A stretch of DNA of 64,000 nucleotides from Flammeovirga pectinis (GTDB lineage: Bacteria; Bacteroidota; Bacteroidia; Cytophagales; Flammeovirgaceae), in the NCBI RefSeq assembly GCF_003970675.1, contig NZ_CP034562.1, positions 3,756,001 to 3,820,000 on the forward strand, given 5' to 3'. Position 1 is the first letter of the stretch; every line of letters starts with the position of its first letter. The notes beneath the pieces were generated by a model. It saw nothing but the letters and a program-made list of their open reading frames with translations, ran no database searches and had not been told where the DNA came from. Of the stretch, positions 35,756 to 44,425 are shown piece by piece. Made by a program: the position numbers and the translations under genes.

Positions 35756-37390
35756 TTAACCCATAAATGGGTACTTGTAATCTGTTGGCGAAACAAATGT
35801 TTCTTTCAACGTTCTTGGAGCAACCCAACGTAACAAGTTCAATGCAGAACCCGCCTTATCGTTTGTTCCAGAAGCTCTAGAACCACCAAATGGTTGCTGA
35901 CCTACAACAGCACCTGTTGGCTTATCGTTGATATAGAAATTACCTGCTGCATTTTCTAATCTCTTAGTTGCTAACTCAATTGCATAACGATCTTGAGAGA
36001 AGATAGCACCTGTTAAAGCATAAGTAGAAGTATTATCTACTAAATACATTGCTTCTTCGAAGTACTCAGCATCGTAAACATAAATAGTTACAATTGGTCC
36101 AAAGATCTCTTCTACCATAGATTCGTAGTTAGGATCTTTTGTTAAGATAACTGTAGGCTCAACAAAGTAACCTGTAGATTTATCGTAACCACCACCAGCA
36201 ACAATCTCACATAATGCAGATTCGTTTGCTCTGTCGATGTAACCTGCACATTTATCAAATGATCTCTCATTGATTACAGCTGTAAAGAAGTTTTTGAAAT
36301 CATCTGGAGTACCCATATGATTCTTAATAATATCTTCAACATCAGCTTGAACATATCCTTTCACCTCTTCCCAAAGGTTACTTGGTACGTAAACTCTAGA
36401 AGCTGCAGAACATTTTTGTCCTTGGAATTCGAAAGCTCCACGAACAATACCAGTTGCTAGTTCTTTTGCCTTAGCAGATTTGTGTGCTAAAATAAAATCT
36501 TTACCACCAGTCTCACCTACAATTCTAGGGTAAGAATTATAGTTAGCAATATTATTACCGATTGTAGACCAAAGGTGTTGGAATACTCCAGTAGAACCTG
36601 TAAAGTGAAGGCCTGCAAATTCTTTATGATTAAAGATTACATCTCCAGCATCTGGTCCGTCAACATAAACTAAGTTGATTACGCCATCAGGTACACCTGC
36701 TTCCTTAAACACTTCCATCAATACGTTTGCTGAGTAAATTTGATCGTGAGAAGGTTTCCAAACGATTGTATTACCCATCATAGCTGGAGCAGTTGGTAAG
36801 TTACCTGCAATAGCTGTAAAGTTGAATGGTGTTAAAGCAAAGATAAATCCTTCTAAAGGACGATATTCTAATCTATTCCACATTCCAGGTCCAGACTGAG
36901 GTTGATCTTGATAGATCTCAGTCATGAACTGAACATTAAATCTTAAGAAGTCGATCAATTCACAAGCTGCATCAATTTCTGCTTGATGTGCTGTTTTAGA
37001 TTGACCGATTAAAGTAGCTGCATTAATTTTTGCTCTGTAAGGACCTGCTAATAAATCGGCAGCCTTTAAGAAAATTGACGCACGGTGTTCCCAAGCTAAG
37101 TCTGCCCATGCATCTCGTGCACCTAAAGCAGCATTGATTGCTTGTGTCACATGATCTTTATCCCCTTGGTGATATTCACCAACAACATTTTGGTGATTAT
37201 GCGGAGAAACACATGTACCTAAATTATTTGTTCTTACTTCTTGAGCACCGATATACATAGGGATATCGACTTTCTGAGAAGACATTTCTGCCACTTTAGC
37301 CGCTAATTCTGCACGTTCAGGAGTTCCTGGTGCATAACTTTTAATGGGCTCGTTGACAGCGGTAGGTACGCTGAAAAATCCTTTTGCCAT
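35756..37390 (-). CDS. pruA: L-glutamate gamma-semialdehyde (1-pyrroline-5-carboxylate) dehydrogenase
   Basis: A 544-residue aldehyde dehydrogenase that oxidises glutamate semialdehyde to glutamate with NAD, the second step of proline breakdown. Catalytic Glu293 is in VGETGGKDF and nucleophile Cys327 in GQKCSAASRVY. FALTPFNFTAIAGNLP and GSTGVFQHLW form the NAD site. The N-terminal arm and length match the stand-alone, eukaryote-like P5CDH group rather than the PutA fusion; no proline dehydrogenase gene is in the window. It is monocistronic on the minus strand, with a TACATTTG -7 element at 37469-37476 and a terminator at 35640-35677. Confidence 0.95.
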   Translation of the reverse strand: MAKGFFSVPTAVNEPIKSYAPGTPERAELAAKVAEMSSQKVDIPMYIGAQEVRTNNLGTCVSPHNHQNVVGEYHQGDKDHVTQAINAALGARDAWADLAWEHRASIFLKAADLLAGPYRAKINAATLIGQSKTAHQAEIDAACELIDFLRFNVQFMTEIYQDQPQSGPGMWNRLEYRPLEGFIFALTPFNFTAIAGNLPTAPAMMGNTIVWKPSHDQIYSANVLMEVFKEAGVPDGVINLVYVDGPDAGDVIFNHKEFAGLHFTGSTGVFQHLWSTIGNNIANYNSYPRIVGETGGKDFILAHKSAKAKELATGIVRGAFEFQGQKCSAASRVYVPSNLWEEVKGYVQADVEDIIKNHMGTPDDFKNFFTAVINERSFDKCAGYIDRANESALCEIVAGGGYDKSTGYFVEPTVILTKDPNYESMVEEIFGPIVTIYVYDAEYFEEAMYLVDNTSTYALTGAIFSQDRYAIELATKRLENAAGNFYINDKPTGAVVGQQPFGGSRASGTNDKAGSALNLLRWVAPRTLKETFVSPTDYKYPFMG

Positions 37391-37740
37391 GAGTTAAAAT
37401 TTATGATATGTGAATACTAATATTAGCATGCGGTCGTATGTGTAAAACCGTCAATGTGTTAAGTTCCACAAATGTAGGTATTGGGAACCGATTATTAATA
37501 ACTAGTATCAAAATTATAAGATTTCTTATGTAAAAATCCTAGAATAAATGATTTAAAACATTAAATCTAGTTCATGGTTTGGAAGGTGTATAGTATCTTT
37601 AAATATATTAAGCTATTTTTCTACTTAATTTTACTTCAACAAGGAGTTAAAAGTCATTTATTTCTTTAGTTTGGAAATAGATATTAAGGTGGCTATTCAT
37701 CCTTAATTGTCATTAGTCGTTATTCATTCAACACACATCA
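37391..37740. other. Divergent intergenic region between pruA and uvrA
   Basis: 350 bp. On the minus strand TACATTTG (37469-37476) is the candidate pruA -7 element. For uvrA no full TAnnTTTG is seen. No SOS-type (LexA) palindrome, gene or RNA was recognised. Confidence 0.5.
37469..37476 (-). promoter_or_regulatory. Candidate -7 element for pruA
   Basis: TACATTTG on the minus strand matches TAnnTTTG, 78 bp before the pruA ATG. No -33 at standard spacing. Confidence 0.4.
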
Positions 37741-40602
37741 GTGCATACAACTTTGGATCAACATTCAGAAGCATATATAGAAGAAGAAATTGCTATTTAC
37801 GGAGCAAGAGAAAATAATCTTAAAAACTTTGATTTAAAATTCCCTAGAAATAGTCTAGTGGTAATTACTGGTGTTTCCGGAAGTGGTAAATCGTCATTAG
37901 CATTCGATACCATTTATGCGGAAGGGCAAAGAAGGTATATGGAAAGTTTTTCTGCTTATGCCCGTTCTTTTATTGGCAACATGGAACGCCCTGATGTAGA
38001 TAAAATAGAAGGCTTAAGTCCTGTTATTTCTATAGAACAGAAAACTACATCAAGAAACCCAAGGTCTACAGTAGGTACTACTACAGAAATTTATGATTTC
38101 TTACGTTTATTATATGCTCGAACTGCTGATGCTTTTTCTTATGTGACAGGAGAAAAAATGATTAAGCAGACCGAAGATCAAATTATTGAATGGATAATGG
38201 AGCATTATGATGGTCAGAAAATGATTATCCTAGCCCCTGTTATCAAAGGTAGAAAAGGACACTATAGAGAACTATTTGTTCAACTTAGAAAGCAAGGTTA
38301 CAGTAAGGTTCGTATCGATGGCGAAATCACTGATCTTGTTCCAAAAATGCAGGTTGACAGATACAAAACACATGATATAGAAGTTGTTATTGATAGAGTT
38401 AAGGTAGAAGATAAAGATGTCTTCAGAATTAATCAGTCTATAAAAACAGCAATGAAAGAGGGTAAAGGAATTATACTTACTGTATTTCCTGATGCTCCTA
38501 AAAAAGAACAAGTCAAATTCTTCTCAAAGTTTTTGATGGACCCTAAATCTGGTATCTCTTATGATGAACCTGCTCCTAATATATTCTCATTCAATTCTCC
38601 TTATGGTGCCTGTAAAACATGTAATGGCTTAGGGGAAATTGAAGAGATTACTCAGAAAGCAGTAATACCAGACCCTTCTAAAAGTATTTTTGCAGGTGGC
38701 ATCGTTCCATTAGGTGAGTATAGAGATATTTATATCTTTAAGATGATAGAACAACACCTTAAACAAAGAGGTTTTACACTATCTACACCAGTTTCAGAAT
38801 TAAGTCAAGAAGCAATAGAAGTAGTTTTATATGGTTCCGATGAAGAAATTGAAGTACTAAATGCTAAAGACTCGAAGTACAATGCACCATGGATTACACA
38901 ATTTGAAGGAGTAATTCCTTTTCTTAAACGCCATGCAAAAAGTAGTTCCGAAAAAGTAAAAAATTGGGCAGAAGAATATACTATTATAAAAAGATGTCCA
39001 ACCTGCGAAGGTGCTCGTTTAAAGAAAGAATCTCTACATTTTAAAATTGCAGATAAAAATATTGCTGAGCTTGCCGAAATGGATATCCAAACTTTCGGTG
39101 ACTACATGAATACCATTGATGATAAACTTACTGAACGTCAGAAAACGATTGGTACGGAAATTATCAAAGAGCTTAAAAAAAGAACTAGTTTTTTAATTAA
39201 TGTTGGTTTAGAATACCTTACACTTAACCGTTCATTAAAAACACTTTCTGGTGGAGAAGCCCAACGTATTCGTTTAGCTACGCAGATCGGTACTCAACTT
39301 GTTGGTGTTCTCTATATTTTAGATGAACCAAGTATTGGGTTACATCAAAGAGATAATATTAAACTGATTAAGTCTTTACATGATTTAAGAGATCTTGGTA
39401 ATTCTGTTATTGTGGTAGAACATGATAAAGACATGATGCTCGCTTCAGATTATATTCTTGATATAGGTCCTAAAGCTGGTCTATATGGCGGTAATGTAGT
39501 AGCAGCAGGTACACCTACTGATTTTCTTAAGCAAAGAAGTACAACTGCCGATTTCTTAAGTGATATCGTAAAAATTGAAATCCCTAAAAAGAGACGTGAA
39601 GGCAATGGACATACAATTACATTAAAAGGTGCTAATGGTAATAATCTTAGAAATGTTTCTGTAGATTTCCCTTTAGGTAAAATGATTTGTATTACTGGTG
39701 TTTCTGGGTCTGGAAAATCAACATTAATTCACGATACATTATACCCAATACTTAATCAAAAAATTTATCGCTCTAAGAAAAATCCAAAAGAATACAAAAG
39801 TATTGAAGGTTTAGAATTTGTTGATAAAGTTATTGAAGTAGATCAGTCTCCAATTGGTAGAACTCCACGTTCAAACCCTGCCACTTATACAGATATGTTC
39901 TCAGAAATCAGAACATTATTTACAAACCTACCTGAATCTAAAATTAGAGGTTATAAACCTGGTAGATTCTCTTTTAATGTAAAAGGAGGAAGGTGCGAAA
40001 CCTGTCAGGGAGGTGGTAAGAAACTTATTGAAATGGATTTCTTACCAGATGTTTATGTAGACTGTGAAGAATGTAAAGGAAAAAGATACAACAGAGAAAC
40101 TCTAGAGATACGTTATAAAGGAAAATCTATTTCTGATATCTTAAATATGACCGTTGATCAAGGTGCAGAGTTTTTTGAGCCTTACCCTAAAATATTAAGA
40201 AAGTTAACTGCTTTAAGTGAAGTTGGTTTAGGATACATCACCTTAGGGCAACATGCTACTACATTATCTGGAGGAGAAGCTCAACGTGTAAAATTAGCAA
40301 CTGAATTATCTAAAAAAGATACAGGAAAGACATTTTATATTCTTGATGAACCAACTACTGGACTTCATTTTGAGGATATCCAACACCTTTTAAATGTTTT
40401 ACATAAACTTGTTGACAAAGGAAATACCGTTTTAGTAATTGAGCATAACCTCGATGTTATCAAAGTTGCTGATCATATTATAGATCTAGGTCCAGAAGGT
40501 GGCAGAGGTGGAGGAATGATTGTAGCTGAAGGTACACCAGAAAAAGTAAGCAGGAGTAAGAAGAGTTACACTGCTAAGTTCTTAAAAGAAGAAATGAAGT
40601 AA
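37741..40602 (+). CDS. uvrA: Excinuclease ABC subunit A
   Basis: A 953-residue damage-recognition ATPase of nucleotide excision repair. It has two ABC modules: Walker A GVSGSGKSS near 44 and GVSGSGKST near 655; signatures LSGGEAQRIRLA near 503 and LSGGEAQRVKLA near 843; Walker B LDEPSIGLHQRDN and LDEPTTGLHFEDI. Cys pairs of the zinc modules are seen in CKTCNGLG, CPTCEGARL, CETCQGGGKK and CEECKGKRY. The start is a GTG at 37741, with about 20 residues before the usual IYGARENNLKN, so a TTG a few codons later is an alternative. It is transcribed alone and ends before tandem hairpins. Confidence 0.97.
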   Translation: MHTTLDQHSEAYIEEEIAIYGARENNLKNFDLKFPRNSLVVITGVSGSGKSSLAFDTIYAEGQRRYMESFSAYARSFIGNMERPDVDKIEGLSPVISIEQKTTSRNPRSTVGTTTEIYDFLRLLYARTADAFSYVTGEKMIKQTEDQIIEWIMEHYDGQKMIILAPVIKGRKGHYRELFVQLRKQGYSKVRIDGEITDLVPKMQVDRYKTHDIEVVIDRVKVEDKDVFRINQSIKTAMKEGKGIILTVFPDAPKKEQVKFFSKFLMDPKSGISYDEPAPNIFSFNSPYGACKTCNGLGEIEEITQKAVIPDPSKSIFAGGIVPLGEYRDIYIFKMIEQHLKQRGFTLSTPVSELSQEAIEVVLYGSDEEIEVLNAKDSKYNAPWITQFEGVIPFLKRHAKSSSEKVKNWAEEYTIIKRCPTCEGARLKKESLHFKIADKNIAELAEMDIQTFGDYMNTIDDKLTERQKTIGTEIIKELKKRTSFLINVGLEYLTLNRSLKTLSGGEAQRIRLATQIGTQLVGVLYILDEPSIGLHQRDNIKLIKSLHDLRDLGNSVIVVEHDKDMMLASDYILDIGPKAGLYGGNVVAAGTPTDFLKQRSTTADFLSDIVKIEIPKKRREGNGHTITLKGANGNNLRNVSVDFPLGKMICITGVSGSGKSTLIHDTLYPILNQKIYRSKKNPKEYKSIEGLEFVDKVIEVDQSPIGRTPRSNPATYTDMFSEIRTLFTNLPESKIRGYKPGRFSFNVKGGRCETCQGGGKKLIEMDFLPDVYVDCEECKGKRYNRETLEIRYKGKSISDILNMTVDQGAEFFEPYPKILRKLTALSEVGLGYITLGQHATTLSGGEAQRVKLATELSKKDTGKTFYILDEPTTGLHFEDIQHLLNVLHKLVDKGNTVLVIEHNLDVIKVADHIIDLGPEGGRGGGMIVAEGTPEKVSRSKKSYTAKFLKEEMK

Positions 40603-40748
40603 AAAAGGCTATTTATTATGTATTATTTGGTGAAATATATAAAGTGTAAAATATACTTCTAATTATTGTACTTTATTTATATTCATTTGCATTTAAAATA
40701 CAAACCTAGTATATTCGCATTACTAATCAATTCAATTATCATACTTAC

Positions 40749-40806
40749 GAGAGAATCTTCTCTCATTAAAAAAGCACGTACTTTAATAGTAACGTGCTTT
40801 TTTATT
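40749..40806. terminator. Bidirectional terminator after uvrA, with a second small hairpin
   Basis: The main stem is 12 bp (40768-40779 with 40792-40803) with A- and T-runs in the arms, usable by uvrA and by the convergent gene ending at 40828. A small inverted repeat (GAGAGAA/TTCTCTC, 40749-40764) lies just before it. Confidence 0.88.
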
Positions 40807-40827
40807 ATTGATCCTTTTTTATATCAA

Positions 40828-41364
40828 TTAGAGCTTCATATCTATTTCTTCAAACGGAGTATTCTGAAGCATCACTTCTTTATCTCTTTTATTTAGCCTT
40901 AAGTCAGAAACTGTAGTGTGTACAGAAGGATTACTCATTGCAAATAATATCATTGTTAACAAATAAGTACCAAACATTAATGGTTCTAATGTCAACCTAA
41001 ATAAAACAATTGTAATAACTGGAGGAAAACATAATGGTACAAATTTTACACATTGTGCCTTTAATAACATCGATAACCTGTAAGGTAATGATACCTCTGT
41101 ACGTATTAGTTTTAGTTTTTGCTGATATTGATAATACGCAAAAGCCGCAATCAAAATACAAATACCTGCAACTAGTCCTACTATTGTGTTTCCTAAAGGT
41201 GCCATAATAGGATCTATCGCCTCTCCTTTATATTGTATATACCACAAAAAAGAAAAAGGAACAGAAAAACTTGCCAAAGTATAAAAAACTGTACGTAATT
41301 TATTTAGCATATCTACTGGAGCTTTAAAGCCCTCAAAGAAAGATGGTTTTTTATCACTCATCAC
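40828..41364 (-). CDS. Hypothetical inner-membrane protein
   Basis: A 178-residue protein with four predicted membrane helices in two pairs: about 27-44 (TVFYTLASFSVPFSFLWYI) and 58-78 (TIVGLVAGICILIAAFAYY), then 110-128 (KFVPLCFPPVITIVLF) and 132-146 (PLMFGTYLLTMILFAM). A charged linker (QQKLKLIRTEVSLPYRLSML) separates the pairs and a soluble tail of about 30 residues follows. I do not recognise a family. It is the only gene between uvrA and the OmpH-like gene and is convergent with uvrA; the OmpH-like gene is 93 bp upstream but separated by a terminator, so it is probably expressed on its own. Confidence 0.7.
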   Translation of the reverse strand: MMSDKKPSFFEGFKAPVDMLNKLRTVFYTLASFSVPFSFLWYIQYKGEAIDPIMAPLGNTIVGLVAGICILIAAFAYYQYQQKLKLIRTEVSLPYRLSMLLKAQCVKFVPLCFPPVITIVLFRLTLEPLMFGTYLLTMILFAMSNPSVHTTVSDLRLNKRDKEVMLQNTPFEEIDMKL

Positions 41365-41403
41365 ACAATTTGTTAAATCGTAGAAAACTTATTTCAACTA
41401 AAA

Positions 41404-41441
41404 AATAAATCCGCAATAGCGAGAACCATTGCGGATTTATT
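41404..41441 (-). terminator. Intrinsic terminator of the OmpH-like gene
   Basis: A perfect 14-bp stem (41404-41417 with 41428-41441, 10-nt loop) with a T-rich tail on the minus strand, 17 bp after the stop at 41458. Confidence 0.9.
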
Positions 41442-41457
41442 GTGCTAAGAAAAGTAA

Positions 41458-42054
41458 TTACTTACTTTTTTCTTCAGAAGTTTGAGCATTTAACTCTTCT
41501 TCGTATTCCTTATTCAAGCCATCGATTACAACTTGTGTAATATCTTCTACACTTGGAGTAGACCAAATTACAGTAGAAGTAACACCATCGCTATATCCTA
41601 AAACAATACTATAATTTTTATCTGCTGAATAAGCGTCTAAAAATTCTTTTACTCTTCTTCTTACTTCACCTTGAATTTCTGCTTCTTCAGCAGATAAACC
41701 TTGTGATTGCGCTTGTTGAGCAATTTGAATTTCTTGTTGTTTTAAACCTAGCTCTTCTTGTTTCTTACGGATGTCATTTTGAGACATAAGACCAGCTCTA
41801 GCTCTTTTCTCAAAGCTTTCTGCACTTTTCTGCAATTTCATAGCACGAGATTGCAATTGCTTTTGGCTTTTTTCAACTTTTGCTTGAAACTCTCTGTATC
41901 TATCCTCACCATATTTGTAATACACCGATAAAGTATCGTTATTGATATAGGCAATTTTAGTTGTTGTTCCACCTGCTGGTGCAGCTACTTGCTGAGGCTG
42001 CTGACAAGATACCATTGTTGCAATAAGTGCAACTACGAATAATAATTTTTTCAC
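41458..42054 (-). CDS. OmpH/Skp-like periplasmic lipoprotein
   Basis: A 198-residue protein with lipobox TMVSC (Cys17), so it is lipid-anchored, unlike soluble E. coli Skp. After a Gln/Ala-rich linker it has the Skp/OmpH pattern: a beta strand TKIAYINNDTLSVYYKYG, a long charged coiled coil of about 75 residues (EFQAKVEKSQKQLQSRAMKL ... QIAQQAQSQGLSAEEAEIQ), then a closing strand YSIVLGYSDGV. Skp-type trimers hold unfolded outer-membrane proteins in the periplasm; this function is inferred from fold only. The acidic C-terminal tail is extra. It is transcribed alone, with a -7 element at 42168-42175. Confidence 0.85.
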   Translation of the reverse strand: MKKLLFVVALIATMVSCQQPQQVAAPAGGTTTKIAYINNDTLSVYYKYGEDRYREFQAKVEKSQKQLQSRAMKLQKSAESFEKRARAGLMSQNDIRKKQEELGLKQQEIQIAQQAQSQGLSAEEAEIQGEVRRRVKEFLDAYSADKNYSIVLGYSDGVTSTVIWSTPSVEDITQVVIDGLNKEYEEELNAQTSEEKSK

Positions 42055-42167
42055 TTTATTTCTTAGTTTAGAATGTGGCTCAAAAAATGATATTTATAAC
42101 TTATTGAAAGAATGTAAATCTAAATATTTTAGTGCACATTTTTCATTATTGTAAAATTTCACAGCTG

Positions 42168-42175
42168 CAAATATA
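42168..42175 (-). promoter_or_regulatory. Candidate -7 element for the OmpH-like gene
   Basis: TATATTTG on the minus strand, a full match to TAnnTTTG, about 113 bp before the ATG. No -33 at standard spacing. Confidence 0.4.
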
Positions 42176-42291
42176 ATTAAATCCTTCTAAGTGTAAAAAG
42201 TCCTATTCTTTCATTGTATCTTACTAGTAGTTTTTTTTAAAAAATAGTGAACTTAGATAGATAAAAAGACTCGAAACCCACTAGATTTTCT

Positions 42292-44328
42292 ATGAACTTC
42301 GTAAATCCATATTTTTTATATGCACTGCCATTAGTAGCAGTTCCGTTAATTATTCACCTTTTTAATTTTCAAAGGTCGACTGAAATTAAATTTACTAATG
42401 TTGCTTTTTTACATTCTGTAAAAGAAACTTCTAACGCACAAGATAAGCTAAAGAAAATTCTTGTAATGATTGCACGAATGTTATTTATACTTTTAGCAAT
42501 TTTAGCGTTTGCAAGACCTTACATTCCGAATGAAGATGGTACAGCATTATTAAAAAATGATGCGGGGCGGGTGAGTATTTATATAGATAACTCTTATAGC
42601 ATGCAAAGTGAACGTAATTCTAAAACACTTTTTGATGCTGCTAAAGATATTGGTAGAAAAATACCTACAGTCTTTCCTGTTGGCTTTAACTACCAAGTAA
42701 TTGATAACCGATTTACTGGAGGATCAAGATATTTTATGAATCAGGATAGGGCTGAAGAAGAAGTTATTGGACTAAACCACTCTAATTTCACTAGGTCTTT
42801 AAACGATATAAATACCTTTGAACAAGATGCCTTTCTCAGAGAAGGTATTGGAAATAACAAACAAGTATTTTGGATCTCAGATTTTCAAAAATCAACAATT
42901 GGAGCACTTGAACAATTAGAGTTCGATTCTCTTACAGAATATCATTTAATTCCTCTTTCTGCTGATAAAATAGAAAATTTACGTATTGATTCTGTTTGGT
43001 TAGACAAACCATTTTTAAAAGAAAAAGAAAACAATAAACTCTATGTAAAAGTCTCTAACTTAGGTAACGAAGCTATTACAGATAAAGACCTTAAACTATA
43101 TGTAGAAGATGTTCAGGCCTCTAATTCTACGGTTTCTTTGGGTAAAAATGAGACTAAAACAGTTGAAATGGCATTTGCTGTAAGTAGTGCAGGATCTAAA
43201 AAATGTAAGGTTAGTATTGATGATTATCCAGTAGATTTTGATAACGAACATTATTTTGTTCTTAATGTTTCTCCTAACATTAATATCGCTATAGTATCTG
43301 ATAACCCAAGAAAATACCTTTCTACCGTTTATAAAAGTGAAGTCTTTTTAAATGCCACAACTTTTAGTTCTAAATCAATTGATTATTCTGCCACCAATGG
43401 AGCTGACCTTCTTATTATTGATAATGTTCAACGTATTAATGAATCTTTAAAAGAAGTAATCATCAATGCAATGAGAAGCGGCACAAACATAGCCGTCTTC
43501 CCTACTGAAAACATAGATATAGATAGTTATTCAACTACATTTGGTCTTAAAATCAATAAAAATAATATTAAGGAAGGTACTAAATTGATAGGAACTACCC
43601 CTCCTGCCAAAAAAGACCCATTCTTTGCAAATGTATTTGAAAAACGTTTAAGAAATATGAGTATGCCCGAAGGACTTCCAATCTTTCAATGGCATGGAAG
43701 AGGGCTTCATACACTCCTAGGATTTAGAAATAGCGAAAGCTTCTTCTCTGTACAAGAAAATGCTTTACAGAGCAATTACTTTGCTTCTGCTCCTTTAAAC
43801 CCTAAGTACAGTAATTTTGGAAGACATGCCTTGTTTGTTCCTGTAATGTACCGAATGGCTATTTTAAGTAAAACACAATCTGATCAATTATCACATAATT
43901 TTGGTGAGAAGAATATAAGAGTCCGCTTTGATGGGCTACAGAAAGGCACAATGTATAAACTTAAAAAAGGGCAAATCGAAATTATCCCAGCACAAAAAAT
44001 AAATGCTGATATTCTTACAATTAAACTACCTAATGATGATATGGAAGCAGGATGTTATGAAATTGCTTCTGCTGATGAGAATAACTTCATAGGATACATT
44101 GCTTTTAATTATTCTAGTCAAGAATCTAGATTAACAACTTTTTCAGAACAAGAGCTTTCTGATAAACTTGATAAATATCAAAATGTAAAAATCTATAAGA
44201 ATATTAAAGCAGATAATTTTAAACAGATCTTTATTGAAGATAATGTAGCATTTCCTTTATGGAGATACTTCTTACTATTTGCTTTACTATTCCTATGTGT
44301 AGAAATGATAATTTTAAGAATTAAGTAA
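42292..44328 (+). CDS. BatA-domain / von Willebrand A-like membrane protein
   Basis: A 678-residue protein. The N-terminal BatA domain is clear: NPYFLYALPLVAVPLIIHLFNFQRSTEIKF, with helices at about 8-24 and 55-75. A vWA-like domain follows with the metal-site motif DNSYS (Asp99-Ser103, DxSxS type). After a beta-rich middle (about 225-330) and a glutamine-amidotransferase-like region (about 335-460), a last helix at about 655-675 anchors the C-terminus. These proteins belong to the Bat aerotolerance/MoxR-associated group of Bacteroidota; the exact role is unclear and no MoxR or other Bat gene is adjacent. It is single and ends at a bidirectional terminator. Confidence 0.82.
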   Translation: MNFVNPYFLYALPLVAVPLIIHLFNFQRSTEIKFTNVAFLHSVKETSNAQDKLKKILVMIARMLFILLAILAFARPYIPNEDGTALLKNDAGRVSIYIDNSYSMQSERNSKTLFDAAKDIGRKIPTVFPVGFNYQVIDNRFTGGSRYFMNQDRAEEEVIGLNHSNFTRSLNDINTFEQDAFLREGIGNNKQVFWISDFQKSTIGALEQLEFDSLTEYHLIPLSADKIENLRIDSVWLDKPFLKEKENNKLYVKVSNLGNEAITDKDLKLYVEDVQASNSTVSLGKNETKTVEMAFAVSSAGSKKCKVSIDDYPVDFDNEHYFVLNVSPNINIAIVSDNPRKYLSTVYKSEVFLNATTFSSKSIDYSATNGADLLIIDNVQRINESLKEVIINAMRSGTNIAVFPTENIDIDSYSTTFGLKINKNNIKEGTKLIGTTPPAKKDPFFANVFEKRLRNMSMPEGLPIFQWHGRGLHTLLGFRNSESFFSVQENALQSNYFASAPLNPKYSNFGRHALFVPVMYRMAILSKTQSDQLSHNFGEKNIRVRFDGLQKGTMYKLKKGQIEIIPAQKINADILTIKLPNDDMEAGCYEIASADENNFIGYIAFNYSSQESRLTTFSEQELSDKLDKYQNVKIYKNIKADNFKQIFIEDNVAFPLWRYFLLFALLFLCVEMIILRIK

Positions 44329-44371
44329 ACATACTGATTACCTACATTATCAGACAATAAGTATTCTAATA

Positions 44372-44410
44372 AAAAATGCGATGCCTTTAAATAGACATCG
44401 CATTTTTATT
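44372..44410. terminator. Bidirectional intrinsic terminator
   Basis: A perfect 12-bp stem (44372-44383 with 44396-44407, 12-nt loop) with A- and T-runs. It lies between the convergent genes ending at 44328 and 44426. Confidence 0.9.
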
Positions 44411-44425
44411 TTGAGGGAAATAAAT

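Noticed and set aside
40666-40896. Short plus-strand frame after uvrA
   Set aside because: It runs through the terminator hairpin at 40768-40803 and into the convergent gene, with an unconvincing low-complexity product.
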